Assembly (NCBI RefSeq): GCF_020360975.1
Contig: NW_025408669.1
Span: 2,728,001 to 2,792,000 of the forward strand
From: Hirsutella rhossiliensis
Lineage: Eukaryota; Ascomycota; Sordariomycetes; Hypocreales; Ophiocordycipitaceae
Direction of reading: 5' to 3'
DNA: 64,000 nucleotides
The translations under genes were made by a program, and so were the position numbers. Every line of letters starts with the position of its first letter. The first letter of the stretch is position 1. The notes beneath the pieces are model-generated. The model had not been told where the DNA came from. It saw only the letters and a list, made by a program, of their open reading frames with translations, and ran no database searches. This document shows positions 1-10,724 of this stretch, in pieces.

Positions 1-1690
1 CAAAGAGACATTAAATGAGGCTTGTGTTGCGAAGAAGGATGAGGGGAGAGTCTCTTAAAAAGGAGATTTTAGTAGGCAAGAGCCCGAACTGAAACAGTTC
101 AAGGTTGCTCCCCGTTACAGTACGAGTCATCGATACCTATCGTACAAGGTATACTAGGGGGCTTTAAAGGTCACCGATCCGCGTCCCTGATCTCACGGGA
201 AAAGAGACTCTAAACTGCCCCCCGGCCTATGACAACTCTTGGACGTCTCCAGAGTAGGTTTAGCAAGTCTGACGTAGCTCCAGCCACGGTCACGGGCATA
301 AAAAGAGCAGGCCCGGTCCAAAGAGCAATCCCGGTCCCTGCACACAGTTGGATACAGTAGTAAAACACTAATAAGGTGGGAACCTGTCAGACCTCTTTGT
401 CTCAACAGCCCCTTTTTATAAGCAATCCCTAATTCTTAGAGCCTTGACGGTGATCTTGTCATCGCATCATGCATTGCATAGGAAATGTCTTGGTGCCTAC
501 GACAGTAGCACGATTTGTTGGCTCCCTCGCAAGTCTGTTGCTGCCCAAGCAGGCCTCTTGGCTCCAGGTGCCGGTATGGGGCTACGGCATATCACATCTC
601 TTTAGCCCCGGGCTCGGTGCGTATGGGCACCACTCATAGCTCCCGCATTGGGGTCCGTGGGTAAGCCCATAGACACGCGGGAAGTTCATGCGCCACCGTC
701 ATTGTCCCCAAGCTCGGCCTAGGCCAGGGTGTTTCGTCCAGGGGCAGTTTCTCCACCGCTGCGGACATATTTTGCGGTGTTTCCAGTGGTGGGGTTTTCA
801 ACTGGTTTTCGCGTGAGTTCCTCGAATAAGTTAGAGTTCCGGCACATAGACACGTGTGTCCGTAAGATCGGCCAATTATGACAGCCACCTGCAGCACCAT
901 CTGTCAGACGTGACAGTTATTGAGGTCAACGCTAATCCCTCCTGGAACTCGAAGGACCCCTTCGATCAAGTTCACCTAGAAACTCCCGTTAAACCTCCGA
1001 GAACCCAAAAACTCCCGTCAGAACCCCGAGACCGGATTCTTCTTCAATGCATGGACGCACACAGCGCCCGCACACACACGTCTTATACGCACTCGTTAGG
1101 TCACGGAGAGCATCTACAAAATTCTATTTTCCCCTTTCCCGGCTGCGGGGAGCTTCCGCCTTCGGCCATCTCCGGCCTACGGTGATGCCGCTGCCTTTGC
1201 CTCTGTTTCTTGCGGCATCGTCGTCTCATGCGGCGTCGTCGTGATTGTTAAATAGGCACACAGCAGTCTTAGCAGGAAAGTAGGGGCCCAAGGCACCAGG
1301 TAATAGTACACCACATTAAACACTCGCAGATATGCTTCGTCAACGCACAACGCAATGTAAATTTCTTTACCTGCAGTGTCTTTCAATGGACCAATGCCCT
1401 TTCATCAAGTCGGACGACATGCATGCTTAATATGTAGCCATGTAACATAAGCCACCTGATCTAACAACGACACATGAAGACGGAGCTGAAACATTCGCAA
1501 CTCACCCGGAGGATATCCTTAAGCTGCTATTTGACGCCATTGGTCAGGAATATGGGTTATTGAACTCGTCTGATAATGTTCTTATGATGGAGCTGCAACT
1601 CGCACGGACTTAACAGAACAATTTCACCGCTACTATGAATTGTGATGTCAGAATAGCAACACCAGCCTACTCTCCATTTTGCACTGCCTT
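1..1690. other. gene-free stretch
   Basis: No reading frame here has a recognisable motif or a plausible exon-intron series. The short open frames overlap on both strands and look random. The stretch lies downstream (3') of the decayed phosphotransferase copy on the minus strand. I see no transposon ends, rRNA or tRNA. Confidence 0.6.
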
Positions 1691-2635
1691 CTACTGCTCA
1701 TTCATGTACATAATCTTTAGCAATCGTTCCTCATCGTCGACCTCCCCATCGAGCGCAACGGACGGGCCAGGGCGGCGGAAGATCATGCTTTCGAACTCCT
1801 CGATATAGCCTCAACATTCAGTGTTTCTGGTTCAACAATAACGTCATGCACAGTTTGTCGGGCAGGGTCATACCCCGTATGGACACCAACCTGACAAGAC
1901 TTGGCAGTCTGGGGCCACTTCCAGCTGTACCTACGGGCATCTCATTCTTTCATCATCAATTCGAATATTATTTTCCCCTTTAGCGAGAGTTGCCAATCGT
2001 GCAGAGCCCCGGCTTGTCAAGAATCATGAAGTAAAAAATATCAGAGTTTTGCATCTACGAGCGAGAGACTTACGGAGTCGCTTGAGCCATTAATAATCAG
2101 ATAATCCAGAGGTTTATGAAGACGTTAACTATTCTGGTTACCCTTAGCCGTGTGCTGCGCGTACTTTGGGTGTGTGCCCTCGTCCCCGTCGAAGTAGATA
2201 GATCGTTATGGCGGAAGACCAGATCCTTGACCTCCCTGGATTTCATTGCCCGGCGTACATGGACAGGATGCTTCATAACTCTATATGCTGGAATGACCCA
2301 TATATGTCAATGCAGAATAGTCAAAGGGCCGAGAAACGCAGGTAGGTAGAAAAGACAGCTCACATTTCCACAGGGACCACCCCAGATGTCAGACTTCAGG
2401 CTTCGCACAGTCCTTATATAACCCTCCAACTCTTCCTCAGCAATCTTACGCTGCTCCCGAGCCAGACTATCCACCTTCCACTCCATCAATATACTCCATA
2501 ACCAGGTGAACAGCATCGGCATCCTCGAAGCATCCGTATAATTTTGGTACAGGAATGTCTGTTTTATCGGGGATAAATCGCAAGGCAGCAGCCTCATTTA
2601 AGAGGCGTTCTTTGCCAAAAGCGAGGTATGCATAT
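1691..2635 (-). pseudogene. decayed APH-type phosphotransferase family gene
   Basis: Read on the minus strand, pieces of a fungal aminoglycoside-phosphotransferase-like (APH, kinase-fold) protein appear in order but in different frames. At about 2635-2467 there is a segment with DKTDIPVPKLYG and HLVMEYIDG, the typical N-lobe and hinge, ending at a stop codon. After a one-base frame change come DSLAREQRKIAEEELEGYI and RSLKSDIWGG (about 2480-2350). Next, at about 2280-2190, are a segment with YRVMK and the catalytic-loop motif FRHNDLS. After about 300 bp of unmatched DNA come VIVEPETL and then EEFESMIFRRPGPSVAL, ending in MYMNEQ and a stop at 1691-1693. The metal-binding segment expected between the last two pieces (LDWEYAGF-like) is missing. 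Frame breaks plus loss of that segment make this a dead copy. The family call rests on motif order and spacing that I recognise, not on an alignment. Confidence 0.65.
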
Positions 2636-2649
2636 TAGTGAGCCGCCGA

Positions 2650-3147
2650 AAGGGCTATACTGCCATTCAGAAGGATGAAGGCTGCGCTTTAATATACGAA
2701 ACCACCAACCCAAAAGTATTTTTTGCTCCGTTGTGATACCGTCGCAGACTTTTTCATATCGGTCACGGGGCATAACGCCCGTGACTGGAGGCATTGCGTT
2801 GGACTAAGTTAGGGACGACTCGAAAGATGGATCGAAAAGGAGGGGAAGAGCAGAAAGTCTTGGCCAAGTCGAGATTGCGGCCGATAGACGTCACACGGGC
2901 GGGGCGAAGCAAGGACAGCAAGTACCTCGAGGTACTTCACGCTGCCACCCATTGGCTGGTGCGAGGCTGCGAGCAGGGACGCGAAAGTAAACAAAACACC
3001 ACCGCCCGCACAATTTACGCGGCACAACGCCAGGTGCGCCCTTGCATTGTGCGCAGTCGCCCACAGTAGAGGCTGCCCTGTCGATGAAATAAACCACAAT
3101 CATCAAATCCTCGACTCCTCGGGCTATTTCGATCGAGTCCCTCCAGC
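2650..3147. other. upstream region of the Cut12-like gene
   Basis: About 500 bp with no supported gene. It contains the 5' side of the decayed phosphotransferase copy and presumably the promoter of the Cut12-like gene. No distinctive motif is evident. Confidence 0.4.
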
Positions 3148-5151
3148 ATGCTCGGGTGGATGTTGAAGCGTGGCGAGCATGCGCAGGAGGCGGATGCCGA
3201 AGGTGCGCAACCAGGTCCTTTGACACAGCAAGGTCTGACCATCTATGCAGACACAGCCCAGCTCGATCAACCAGACACGCCGGCGCCGCTGTTTGCCGCG
3301 AGAGCTTTCAAGAGCGCGCTATTCGGAACGCCAGCGCCACCCGGCGACGAGTCTCGGAGCAAGCGACAGGACAAAAAGGCAGGCCGAAAGACAAGCGCAA
3401 AGCCAGAAAGGGGCTCAGGAACCCCTACACGACCACCCGGTATCCTCCTCACCCCGGGGACTGGGACCACGCGGCGGAAGCGCGTCTCCTTTGGCAACCA
3501 TGTCGCAGAAACAGCCAAGCCCGGCATGAGCAAAGCGACGGCAATGGCGAGTGATGGCGGCCACACGCGGCAAGCAGAGTCGCCCAAAAAACCCCAAAAG
3601 GAGAGCGCTAAAGCCTCCAAGAGCTCTGGCGCAGGCCCGCCCGCCAACGACTCCGACGGCGAGTGGGAGGAGGAGGAAGACGACGACTATTGCACACACG
3701 ACATCACCGTGGACCTGAACGAGCCTCACTCCCAATCAGGCCGGTACTGGAAGGAGGAGTTTGAAAAGTATCACGAAGAAGCCAAGGCCGAGATGGAGAA
3801 ATTGCTCAAGTATAAGCAACTGGCAAAGTCCTACGCCCGGCAAAAGGATGCCGAAGCCATCCAACTCGCTGAGCGCCTCCGAGACGAGCAGCAAAAGGTG
3901 ATTGATATGGAGAAGAGGATAGCGGAGAACGCATCGCAGATTGTGTCCAAGCATCGCCACCCCTCCGACGCTGACCCCTCCGAGTCGCTCTCCAAGCTCA
4001 CCAAGCAGACTGCCCTCGCGGCGCAGTATCGGCATCGAGTCCAGGAGCTGGAAGACGAGCTTGATCAACTCGTGCGCCAAAAAGATGGAAGCACTGAAGG
4101 CAGGGGCCGGCGGCGGCGCCACGTAGCTGCGTCGCCGACGACGCAGAAGACGCTGGTGGAGACGCAACGGGAACTCCGTCGAGCTCGAACGCAGCTCAGG
4201 GAGCTGGATTCGCTTCGGGAGGAAGTTTTGACTCTGAGAGCCCAAGTCAAGGTCGCCGAGGCTCAGGCGAGCAAACACGAGAGGGCCGACGTGGGCTCCT
4301 CTGGAGAAGGCAGGGTTCGGACCTTGAAGGCTGACCTGGACCAGTCACGGGAAGAGTCGAGGAGGAAGACAGAGGAGATACGTCAGCTGAAGAGCGATTT
4401 CGAAGCTTTCCGAAAGGAGAGCGAGACCCACGAGGCAGACACCAAAGCTGTGCTGGAACGCGCTCACACCAAGATCTCGGATCTCAAGAGGGAGGTGAAG
4501 ACGCTGAAGTCGGCTGGCCCAGATCAGTCTCGACCGAGCAGCTGGCGTCCCCAGTCCGACGCGGGCCAGGAATCGGGAAGCGGCAGGAAAGGGGCCGAGG
4601 GCGCTTTGAAAGGCGAGGGTGGACACGTCGGCGACTCGAGCGCACCGACTGGGCAGGTGCAACAGCAAACCCGAGATGATGCCAACGACGCAGCAAAGGG
4701 CGCGGCGAATGCGCTGACGGAGCGAACGAACCTCGGGAAGCCTAGGTGGCAACCCTTTGTTCCGAGGTCGCCGAGAAATAGGGCATATCTCGGTGACGAT
4801 GCTTCGAGACGCCCTCGCGCCGTCCCTGCAGTCACGCAGCCAAAGGGCATTGCCGCGCCCGCTCTGCCAACCATGAGCGGGGCAGCGGTTCGCATGGGCG
4901 AGGCAGAGGACCACGGCGAGGTTGATCTCCTGCACGGTCGGTTTGCACGAGTGGGTGGACCAGACACCAACCGCAGCATCAGCAGGAACAGCAACAAGAC
5001 GGGCGGCTCGATTCTGGGCAACTCGTCCAAGAGCAGCGTCCTCCCGCCCGAGCGCCGTGCTGCGGCTCTGGCGCGGATCGAGAAGAGGATGGCGGAGAAG
5101 AAGCGAGCGCCGAGAAGCGGCGGATACAACAAGGAAAACCAGCGGCCGTGA
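3148..5151 (+). CDS. cut12: Cut12-type spindle pole body protein
   Basis: A single exon encodes 667 aa. The family signature is near residues 95-115: PPGILLTPGTGTTRRKRVSF, a motif I associate with Cut12-domain proteins of filamentous ascomycetes. An acidic stretch follows at about 170-185, then DLNEPHSQSGRYWKEEF at about 188, leading into long charged coiled coils (about 200-310 and 335-460). The C-terminal 200 residues are low-complexity and basic, ending near KENQRP. In fission yeast Cut12 sits at the spindle pole body and links it to Plo1 and mitotic entry; the same role here is inferred by family. There is no transmembrane segment. The ATG at 3148 is the first in-frame start that retains the N-terminal region. 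The 3' neighbour is ureF on the same strand. Confidence 0.85.
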   Translation: MLGWMLKRGEHAQEADAEGAQPGPLTQQGLTIYADTAQLDQPDTPAPLFAARAFKSALFGTPAPPGDESRSKRQDKKAGRKTSAKPERGSGTPTRPPGILLTPGTGTTRRKRVSFGNHVAETAKPGMSKATAMASDGGHTRQAESPKKPQKESAKASKSSGAGPPANDSDGEWEEEEDDDYCTHDITVDLNEPHSQSGRYWKEEFEKYHEEAKAEMEKLLKYKQLAKSYARQKDAEAIQLAERLRDEQQKVIDMEKRIAENASQIVSKHRHPSDADPSESLSKLTKQTALAAQYRHRVQELEDELDQLVRQKDGSTEGRGRRRRHVAASPTTQKTLVETQRELRRARTQLRELDSLREEVLTLRAQVKVAEAQASKHERADVGSSGEGRVRTLKADLDQSREESRRKTEEIRQLKSDFEAFRKESETHEADTKAVLERAHTKISDLKREVKTLKSAGPDQSRPSSWRPQSDAGQESGSGRKGAEGALKGEGGHVGDSSAPTGQVQQQTRDDANDAAKGAANALTERTNLGKPRWQPFVPRSPRNRAYLGDDASRRPRAVPAVTQPKGIAAPALPTMSGAAVRMGEAEDHGEVDLLHGRFARVGGPDTNRSISRNSNKTGGSILGNSSKSSVLPPERRAAALARIEKRMAEKKRAPRSGGYNKENQRP

Positions 5152-5549
5152 GAACAAGCGCATAGCACTCTGGCCACGGGTCCTTTTCCCTTGACGAATT
5201 ATTTCCCTTTTCTTTGGAAGCAAGGTGTTTGGAATGGCATAATCGGGATTCGTCGATGAGTGTTGCCTGCTTGTCCTCGTCTGGTGGCGGGGCGGGGATG
5301 CAGAGAGGAGGGTTGTTACACCGGCTTCCAGACTGCATGTCCCGTTTGGGGTCTCGGTGTTTATTAGCTGGCACTTGTTTTAAGCATACCTGACGTGCAT
5401 CATTTGCCCCGGCACGGCATCCCCGGCCATACGGTATGCCCGCCTGCATACAGAGTGTATGTACGTTGTGTGTATGTTAAACGAGTGGCTGCGCGGCCGC
5501 TACTGGCACCGAGTCTGCCGCCGTCACTCACCCCCTCAATGCCGTCCAA
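5152..5549. other. cut12-ureF intergenic region
   Basis: About 400 bp between two genes on the same strand. It holds the 3' end of the cut12-like transcript and the ureF promoter. I see no other gene. Confidence 0.5.
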
Positions 5550-6589
5550 ATGGCCTCGGGGGAACAAGACGAAATGGCGACATCGGAACGCGCCGCCCAA
5601 ACCGAAGTAGACGAGCTTGAGGCCCGCCTCGCCAGCGCCAGGGCTCGTCTCCGCGCCGTGCAAGCGTCGTCGTCGTCGCCGCCCGTCGTCGCCGCCCGGC
5701 AAGAGCAGGCGCTGACGCTGCCACGTGAGCCGGTTGCCTCCCTCTCTCGCGTCCCTTGAATGATATCCGGATGAGGGCGTGAATGAATGAATGAATGAAT
5801 CGACTGACTCCCGGAAACGCAGCCGCGCCGTCTTGCGCGCCGCCAACCACGCACTTCCTCCTCTTGCTGGCAGACTCGGCCCTGCCCATCGGCTCCTTTG
5901 CCTTCAGCAGCGGCTTGGAGTCCTACCTGGCACACCATCAGCAGCAGCGCGCCTCCTCGCCCACCAGCTTCGCCTCCTTCCTACCGCTGTCCGTGTCCTC
6001 GCTCGCCGCCGCCACGCTGCCCTTTGTCCTCGCCGCCCACCGCGACCCGGCCTGCCTCGCCTCGCTCGACGACCAGCTCGACGCCGCCGTCGTCTGCACC
6101 GTCGCCCGCCGCGCCAGCGTCGCCCAGGGCCGCGCGCTGCTGAGCATATGGGAGAGGTCCTTTGGCCCTGCCCTCGCTCCCGCCCCCGCCCATGCGCCCG
6201 TCCTGCGCCGCTTCGCAGCCCTGCTCAGGGAGGGCTCGGGCCGCCAGAGCCGAGACGCCGCCGACGACGTGCCGCCCCTCGTGTCGGCGCACCTGGCGCC
6301 GCTCTTCGGCGCCGTCTGCGCCGTTGTCGGCCTCGGCTTGCGCCAGGCCGCCTACGTCTTTATGCTGAGCCATGTCAAGGCCCTGATCTCCGCCGCCGTG
6401 CGCGCCAGCATGTTCGGCCCGTTCCAGGCGCAAAAGGTCTTGGCGGGCGACCAGGTCCAGCGCATGATTGACGCCGTCGTCAGCAGGGAGTGGGACACGC
6501 CCGTCGACGAGGCCGGTCAAAGTGTCCCCGTCATGGACCTGTGGGTCGGGCGTCATGAGCTTCTGTACTCGAGAATTTTCAACAGCTGA
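5550..6589 (+). CDS. ureF: urease accessory protein UreF
   Basis: Two exons (5550-5724 and 5823-6589) encode 313 aa. The intron starts GTGAGC and ends ACGCAG, and frames join exactly across it. The second exon opens with the UreF signature LLLLADSALPIGSFAFSSG followed by LESYLAHH. The mostly helical body, rich in Ala and Arg, ends at MDLWVGRHELLYSRIFNS. With UreD and UreG, UreF forms the GTP-dependent complex that inserts nickel into apo-urease in the cytosol. The first exon encodes a charged heptad-like extension (residues 1-58) that is not part of the core domain. The gene converges with cwc2, with 95 bp between the stop codons. Confidence 0.9.
5781..5800. repeat. GAAT tetranucleotide microsatellite
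   Basis: Five tandem copies of GAAT lie inside the ureF intron, about 20 bp upstream of its acceptor. They create several ATG codons in the frame of exon 2, so a gene finder could mistake one for the ureF start. Confidence 0.9.
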
Positions 6590-6684
6590 GCGGGGAGCAC
6601 CGCCTATGGCCGAGGGTAGCTGTATGGTATCATCTTTGTCCTAACTGCACAGGCACGCCTCAAATGTCTCCTGTCCCTCGACAT

Positions 6685-7956
6685 CTAGTCGTCTTCGCTG
6701 TCGCTACCGTAAGCCACCAGCGGTCCAGCCGCTGCCGCATGCGCCGCTGCTTTTGGCCTTGACGCCACAGAGACCTTGGCTCTCTGCAGGGCAGCAAGAG
6801 TGCTGCTCGAGAATATGCCCCCCCCTTGTGCCGTCGACGAGTGTTCGGTTTGCCCTCCCGTCGCTTGTTCCTCTGTTGATCGCCCCCCATCTTCAATCAT
6901 CCAATGCTGCTGCTCCGTCTCGTATCCCTGGCGTCCGACGGGGTTGACGGCGTTGGCGCCACGAGCAAAGTGTACCTCGTCCGGCGCCTCGTAGCCTTGG
7001 AGGCCGTAATTGCTCTCCAGCCTTCTCCGCTTCCGGGCCTCGGGGTCCTTGCCTTCAATCTCTGCCACGAAGTCTGCGGGTAATGCCCTTCGAATAGCCT
7101 CAGCCGCCTGTTCCTCGACTCGCCTGGCCTCTCGCTTTTGCGCCATGGGGTTGGGGTCGGCCGTCGCCCATCGGACATTCAAGATCTCGTCGTGGTCTAG
7201 TGACTGGTGCATCATCGCCTCTCGTGCAAACTGGGCGTTGGATTCGTTGGTGTAGGTGATGAAGCCGACGCCTCTTGAGTTCAGCACGCGGACTGAAGTC
7301 GTTAGCATTTGTACCAAAGCCGGCGCGCCGGGGTTCCGCAGGCGTCACTTACTGCGTTCGATCTGTCCCCATTCCGCAAAGTGGCGCGCCACAATCTCTT
7401 CAATGTCGTCCGTCACATGTATGCGCCCGACATAGACTGTTCTGTTCTGCCTCATGAAGCTGCCGACGCCGCCCATGTCGTCTCTGTAGTCGGCAAACTT
7501 CTCGCGACCGAAGCAGTCGACATTAGGGCTGAAGAGGTCGTAGACGCCTGGAAGCCGATGCAGGTATTCGCAGTCCTGGCCCAGAGGGCACAGCCCCCGC
7601 GCAAAACGCAGACAGAAGTAGCTGCCCGTGACTTTATCCGCCCTGGTGTAGCCGCTATCGGTGGCGATGTTGCAGCGCCCCTTGGCATGCAACTGCTGGC
7701 TGGATTCGCGGTCGCCGCCCGACCACTTGTTGTACCAGATGTTGAAGATTGTGCCTGTCTGCGGAGGCGGTTCCGAGGTGATGCTGTCGGCGTCGATCTG
7801 CGCCCGTGCCGGGCGCTTCTTCCTGCGGATCATCTTCTTGACCATCTTCTTTTCTGCTGGCGCCGCGACGTCGGTGTTGGCGGCCACGAGGGCAATTTCG
7901 TCGCCGCTTTTGTCGACGGCCGTCGCCGTGGCTGTTTGAGCTTCAACGTCGGCCAT
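6685..7956 (-). CDS. cwc2: pre-mRNA-splicing factor Cwc2
   Basis: Two exons on the minus strand (7956-7353 and 7292-6685) encode 403 aa. The intron has a GTAAGT donor, and the join restores WGQIERIRVLNSRGVGF, the known core of the family. The N-terminal region is basic. A Torus/CCCH zinc finger follows, with ligands visible at C115, C123, C129 and H133 (spacing 7-5-3). An RRM lies at about 174-255, with VYVGRI as RNP2 and GVGFITY as RNP1. Cwc2 is a Prp19-complex protein that contacts U6 snRNA and the intron at the spliceosome's catalytic centre. The C-terminal 80 residues are Gln/Gly-rich and ordinary for fungi. It is divergent from rbg1, sharing a 333-bp promoter region. Confidence 0.93.
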
Positions 7957-8289
7957 GATGCATCAGCCGGGTCTGGCGATAGGGTTGGCGTTGACTGTCG
8001 TCGGTGATGAAGAGTTGAGAGGCAGGCAACCTAACCTTTCCGGGGTCCCAAGTACTTTGTACTCCGTACAGCGGAGCGATTAGAGCGACCCAGACGGTGG
8101 ACACAAAAGGCAGGCGGTGTAGCCTCCCTCCTCCACGCCGAGGACCCCACGGCACGCAATTCTGCCCAGCACCAACCCCACCTGGACCGAGTCTCCCAGT
8201 GTCCGACGCGACTCTTCAAAAGCAGCGCTGCTTGGGTTCGTCACGCTTGAGAGAGACGGTACGCCGTCTATAAATAAAACTCAGTCAAA
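7957..8289. promoter_or_regulatory. shared divergent promoter region of cwc2 and rbg1
   Basis: 333 bp separate the start codons of two divergently transcribed genes. The region must hold both promoters. A CTATAAATAAAA stretch at about 8268-8279, just before the rbg1 ATG, resembles a TATA element but is too close to the ATG to be a normal one. No other signal is certain. Confidence 0.5.
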
Positions 8290-9863
8290 ATGGTCAACAT
8301 TACGGAGAAGATCAAGGAGTGCGTGCCCTCCATGTCGACGCCGTGTGCACAGAATGACTGACATAAATCCCCAGGATTGAGGATGAGATGAAGAGGACAC
8401 AAAGTAAGTCCTGTCTGGTTTGTTTCGCCTCTTTTTTTTTTCATTTTGAGAAGGATTCCATGTCGGCTTCGTGGAAACTGGGAGAGACTCCATCTGGAAT
8501 AAGTCCACGGCCAGGGGAGGCATGGAACCTGGCACTCACTCGACAACTTCACTCTCTATTGGATACACTCTTATTAGACGAATCACGGCACTAACAGCAT
8601 CACAGAAAACAAAGCGACAGGTTAGTCACAAGGCTCCTGCGACCGACGGATAAACAGAGACTAACCTTACAAGTCAAGAATACCACCTGGGACTTTTAAA
8701 AGGGTGAGACCCCGTACGATCCAAGACGAGTTTCCCCTCCCTACCACAGACGACCATCTCACCGGCACCCGCATGCTAACGGGAACAGAAAGCTCGCTCG
8801 CCTTCGAGCCCAGCTGTTGGAGCCCGGTCCCGGAGCCGGCGGCGGCGGCGGCTCGGGCTTCGACGTCAGCAAGAGCGGCGACGCGCGCATCTCGCTGGTC
8901 GGCTTCCCCTCGGTCGGAAAGTCGACGTTCCTGTCAAAGGTCACTAAAACGCGGTCCGAAGTCGCTTCCTACGCCTTCACCACCCTGACGGCCATTCCCG
9001 GCGTGCTCGAGTACGGCGGCGCCGAGATCCAGCTCCTCGATCTGCCCGGAATCATCGAGGGTGCCGCCGAGGGCAAGGGTCGAGGGCGCCAGGTCATTTC
9101 GGCCGCCAAGACGAGTGACCTGATCTTGATGATTCTTGATGCGACGAAAAAGGCGGAGCAGAGGGCGCTGCTCGAGGCCGAGCTGGAAGCCGTCGGTATC
9201 CGGCTAAACCGCGAGCCACCGTAAGGACTCACCCGACGTGGCACCATGCCCTGGACAATGAGCACTGACGGAGGCAGCAACATCTACCTCAAGGCCAAGA
9301 AGGCGGGCGGCATGAAAATCACCTTTCAGACCCCGCCAAAGTACCTGGACGAGAAGATGCTCTACAACATCCTGCGCGACTACAAGATCCTCAACTGCGA
9401 GGTGCTGGTGCGCGACGAGTTCGCGACCGTCGACGACTTCATCGACGTCATCATGAAGGACCACCGCAAATACATCAAGTGCCTGTACGTGTACAACAAG
9501 ATTGACAGCGTGTCGCTCGACTTTCTCGACAGCCTGGCCCGCGAGCCCCAAACCGTCGTCATGAGCTGCGAGCTGGACCTGGGCATCCAGGACGTTGTCG
9601 ACAGGTGCTGGAAGGAGCTGAATCTGATCCGCCTCTACACGAAGCGGAAGGGCATCGACCCAAATTTCAGCGAGGCCTTGATTGTGAGGAACAACAGCTC
9701 CGTCGAGGACGTGTGCGACCGGATCCATCGCAGCATGAAGGACACATTTAAGTACGCGCTGGTGTGGGGAGCGAGTGCGCGGCACATACCGCAGCGAGTC
9801 GGACTGAGCCATGTCGTCGCCGACGAGGACGTCGTCTACATTGTCAGTGCATGGCGGGCATGA
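8290..9863 (+). CDS. rbg1: DRG-family GTPase Rbg1 (Drg1 type)
   Basis: Six exons (8290-8318, 8375-8403, 8606-8620, 8679-8703, 8789-9220, 9278-9863) encode 371 aa. All joins keep frame and rebuild the conserved N-terminus [15 protein letters not shown] and [18 protein letters not shown]. The OBG/DRG GTPase domain has the P-loop GFPSVGKST at 71-79, DLPGIIEGA as the G3 switch and NKID as G4. A C-terminal TGS domain ends in [20 protein letters not shown] proteins partner with a Tma46/DFRP protein and act on stalled or translating ribosomes in the cytoplasm. Exon 3 is only 15 nt, and five introns crowd the gene. Length fits the family (about 367 aa). Confidence 0.93.
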
Positions 9864-10225
9864 GTCAAGACGTGTAGGCAGGCCTGGCGGATACAGAATA
9901 GATTGCGGCTTGTCACTCAAACTCCGTGCTGTGGGAGCTTTATCGTGCTCCCACCATCGGTCTGATAAAGCATACATATGTCGTACCATGTCGTTACAAG
10001 CCTTGAAATGAGCTTGAGGCAGAACTAATCTCTGTATCATGACCCCGAAACGCCGGTATCCGAGTCCCCTTGCCCAAAAATCGTGAACATCCAGAACGAG
10101 GACATCTTGTCGTCTCTCCCCGCCTCTGGACTGTCAAAGCAGCAAGCAAAGCGGATCACGAAACAGCCATCAAACAGCGCAGCCGCCAAAAGCAAATACC
10201 GGGGGTGGATGATGACGCATGATGT
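9864..10225. other. 3'-to-3' intergenic region
   Basis: Convergent gap between rbg1 and the Spo12-like gene. It should contain both 3' UTRs and polyadenylation sites. I see no gene in it. Confidence 0.5.
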
Positions 10226-10724
10226 TCAGGGCTGGGCCGGCCGCGCCCCAAGGGCATTTTCTTCGTTAAGCTTCTTAACGCTGGCCTGGGCGAAGAGTGA
10301 CTTGGGCTTGACTCTGCAGTGACTTGGCGTTAGTGAGAGGGCTTCCCAACAAAGCGTCTTGTGATCGTCAAGAAAGATTGGAGACTGACTTGGCGGCGTG
10401 CTTGTTGCGCAGCGCGTTGATCTTGGCCGTGCACGGGCTCATGATGTTGTCGGATGGCGACACGTATTTGCCGGACCTGGTTGGGCGGAGCCGCTGGTCA
10501 GCATCACGTGTTCGTCTGCCGCATTCTCCGTCTTCCCTCTGCACGGGAGAAGAAAGAGAGAGGAGGAATCTGGTGATGGTGGGCTTGTGCACGTACTTGT
10601 CCTCGGCCATCTTGGACTGGAACACCTGGCGGTGATACTCCATGCTCTTAACATCCTTGGCAGACGCCTGCTGCTCCGCAACGGGGGCGTTGACGTCCTT
10701 GTCGCCGAGGACGTTGCTCGACAT
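10226..10724 (-). CDS. Spo12-family mitotic exit protein
   Basis: Three exons on the minus strand (10724-10597, 10476-10390, 10313-10226) encode 100 aa. The conserved Spo12 motif is YVSPSDNIMSPCTAKINAL, split from the N-terminal part by intron 1. The second intron joins NKHAAK to VKPKSLFAQASVKKL. In yeast, Spo12 acts in the FEAR pathway that releases Cdc14 from the nucleolus during anaphase. Homologues in filamentous fungi are about 100 aa with this single motif. The short length and three exons make it easy to miss. The splice sites are my own assignment, all GT-AG. Confidence 0.85.

Noticed and set aside
5795..5822. Possible UreF start inside the GAAT repeat
   Set aside because: The exon 5550-5724 joins in exact frame across a proper GT-AG intron. 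The repeat lies in that intron.
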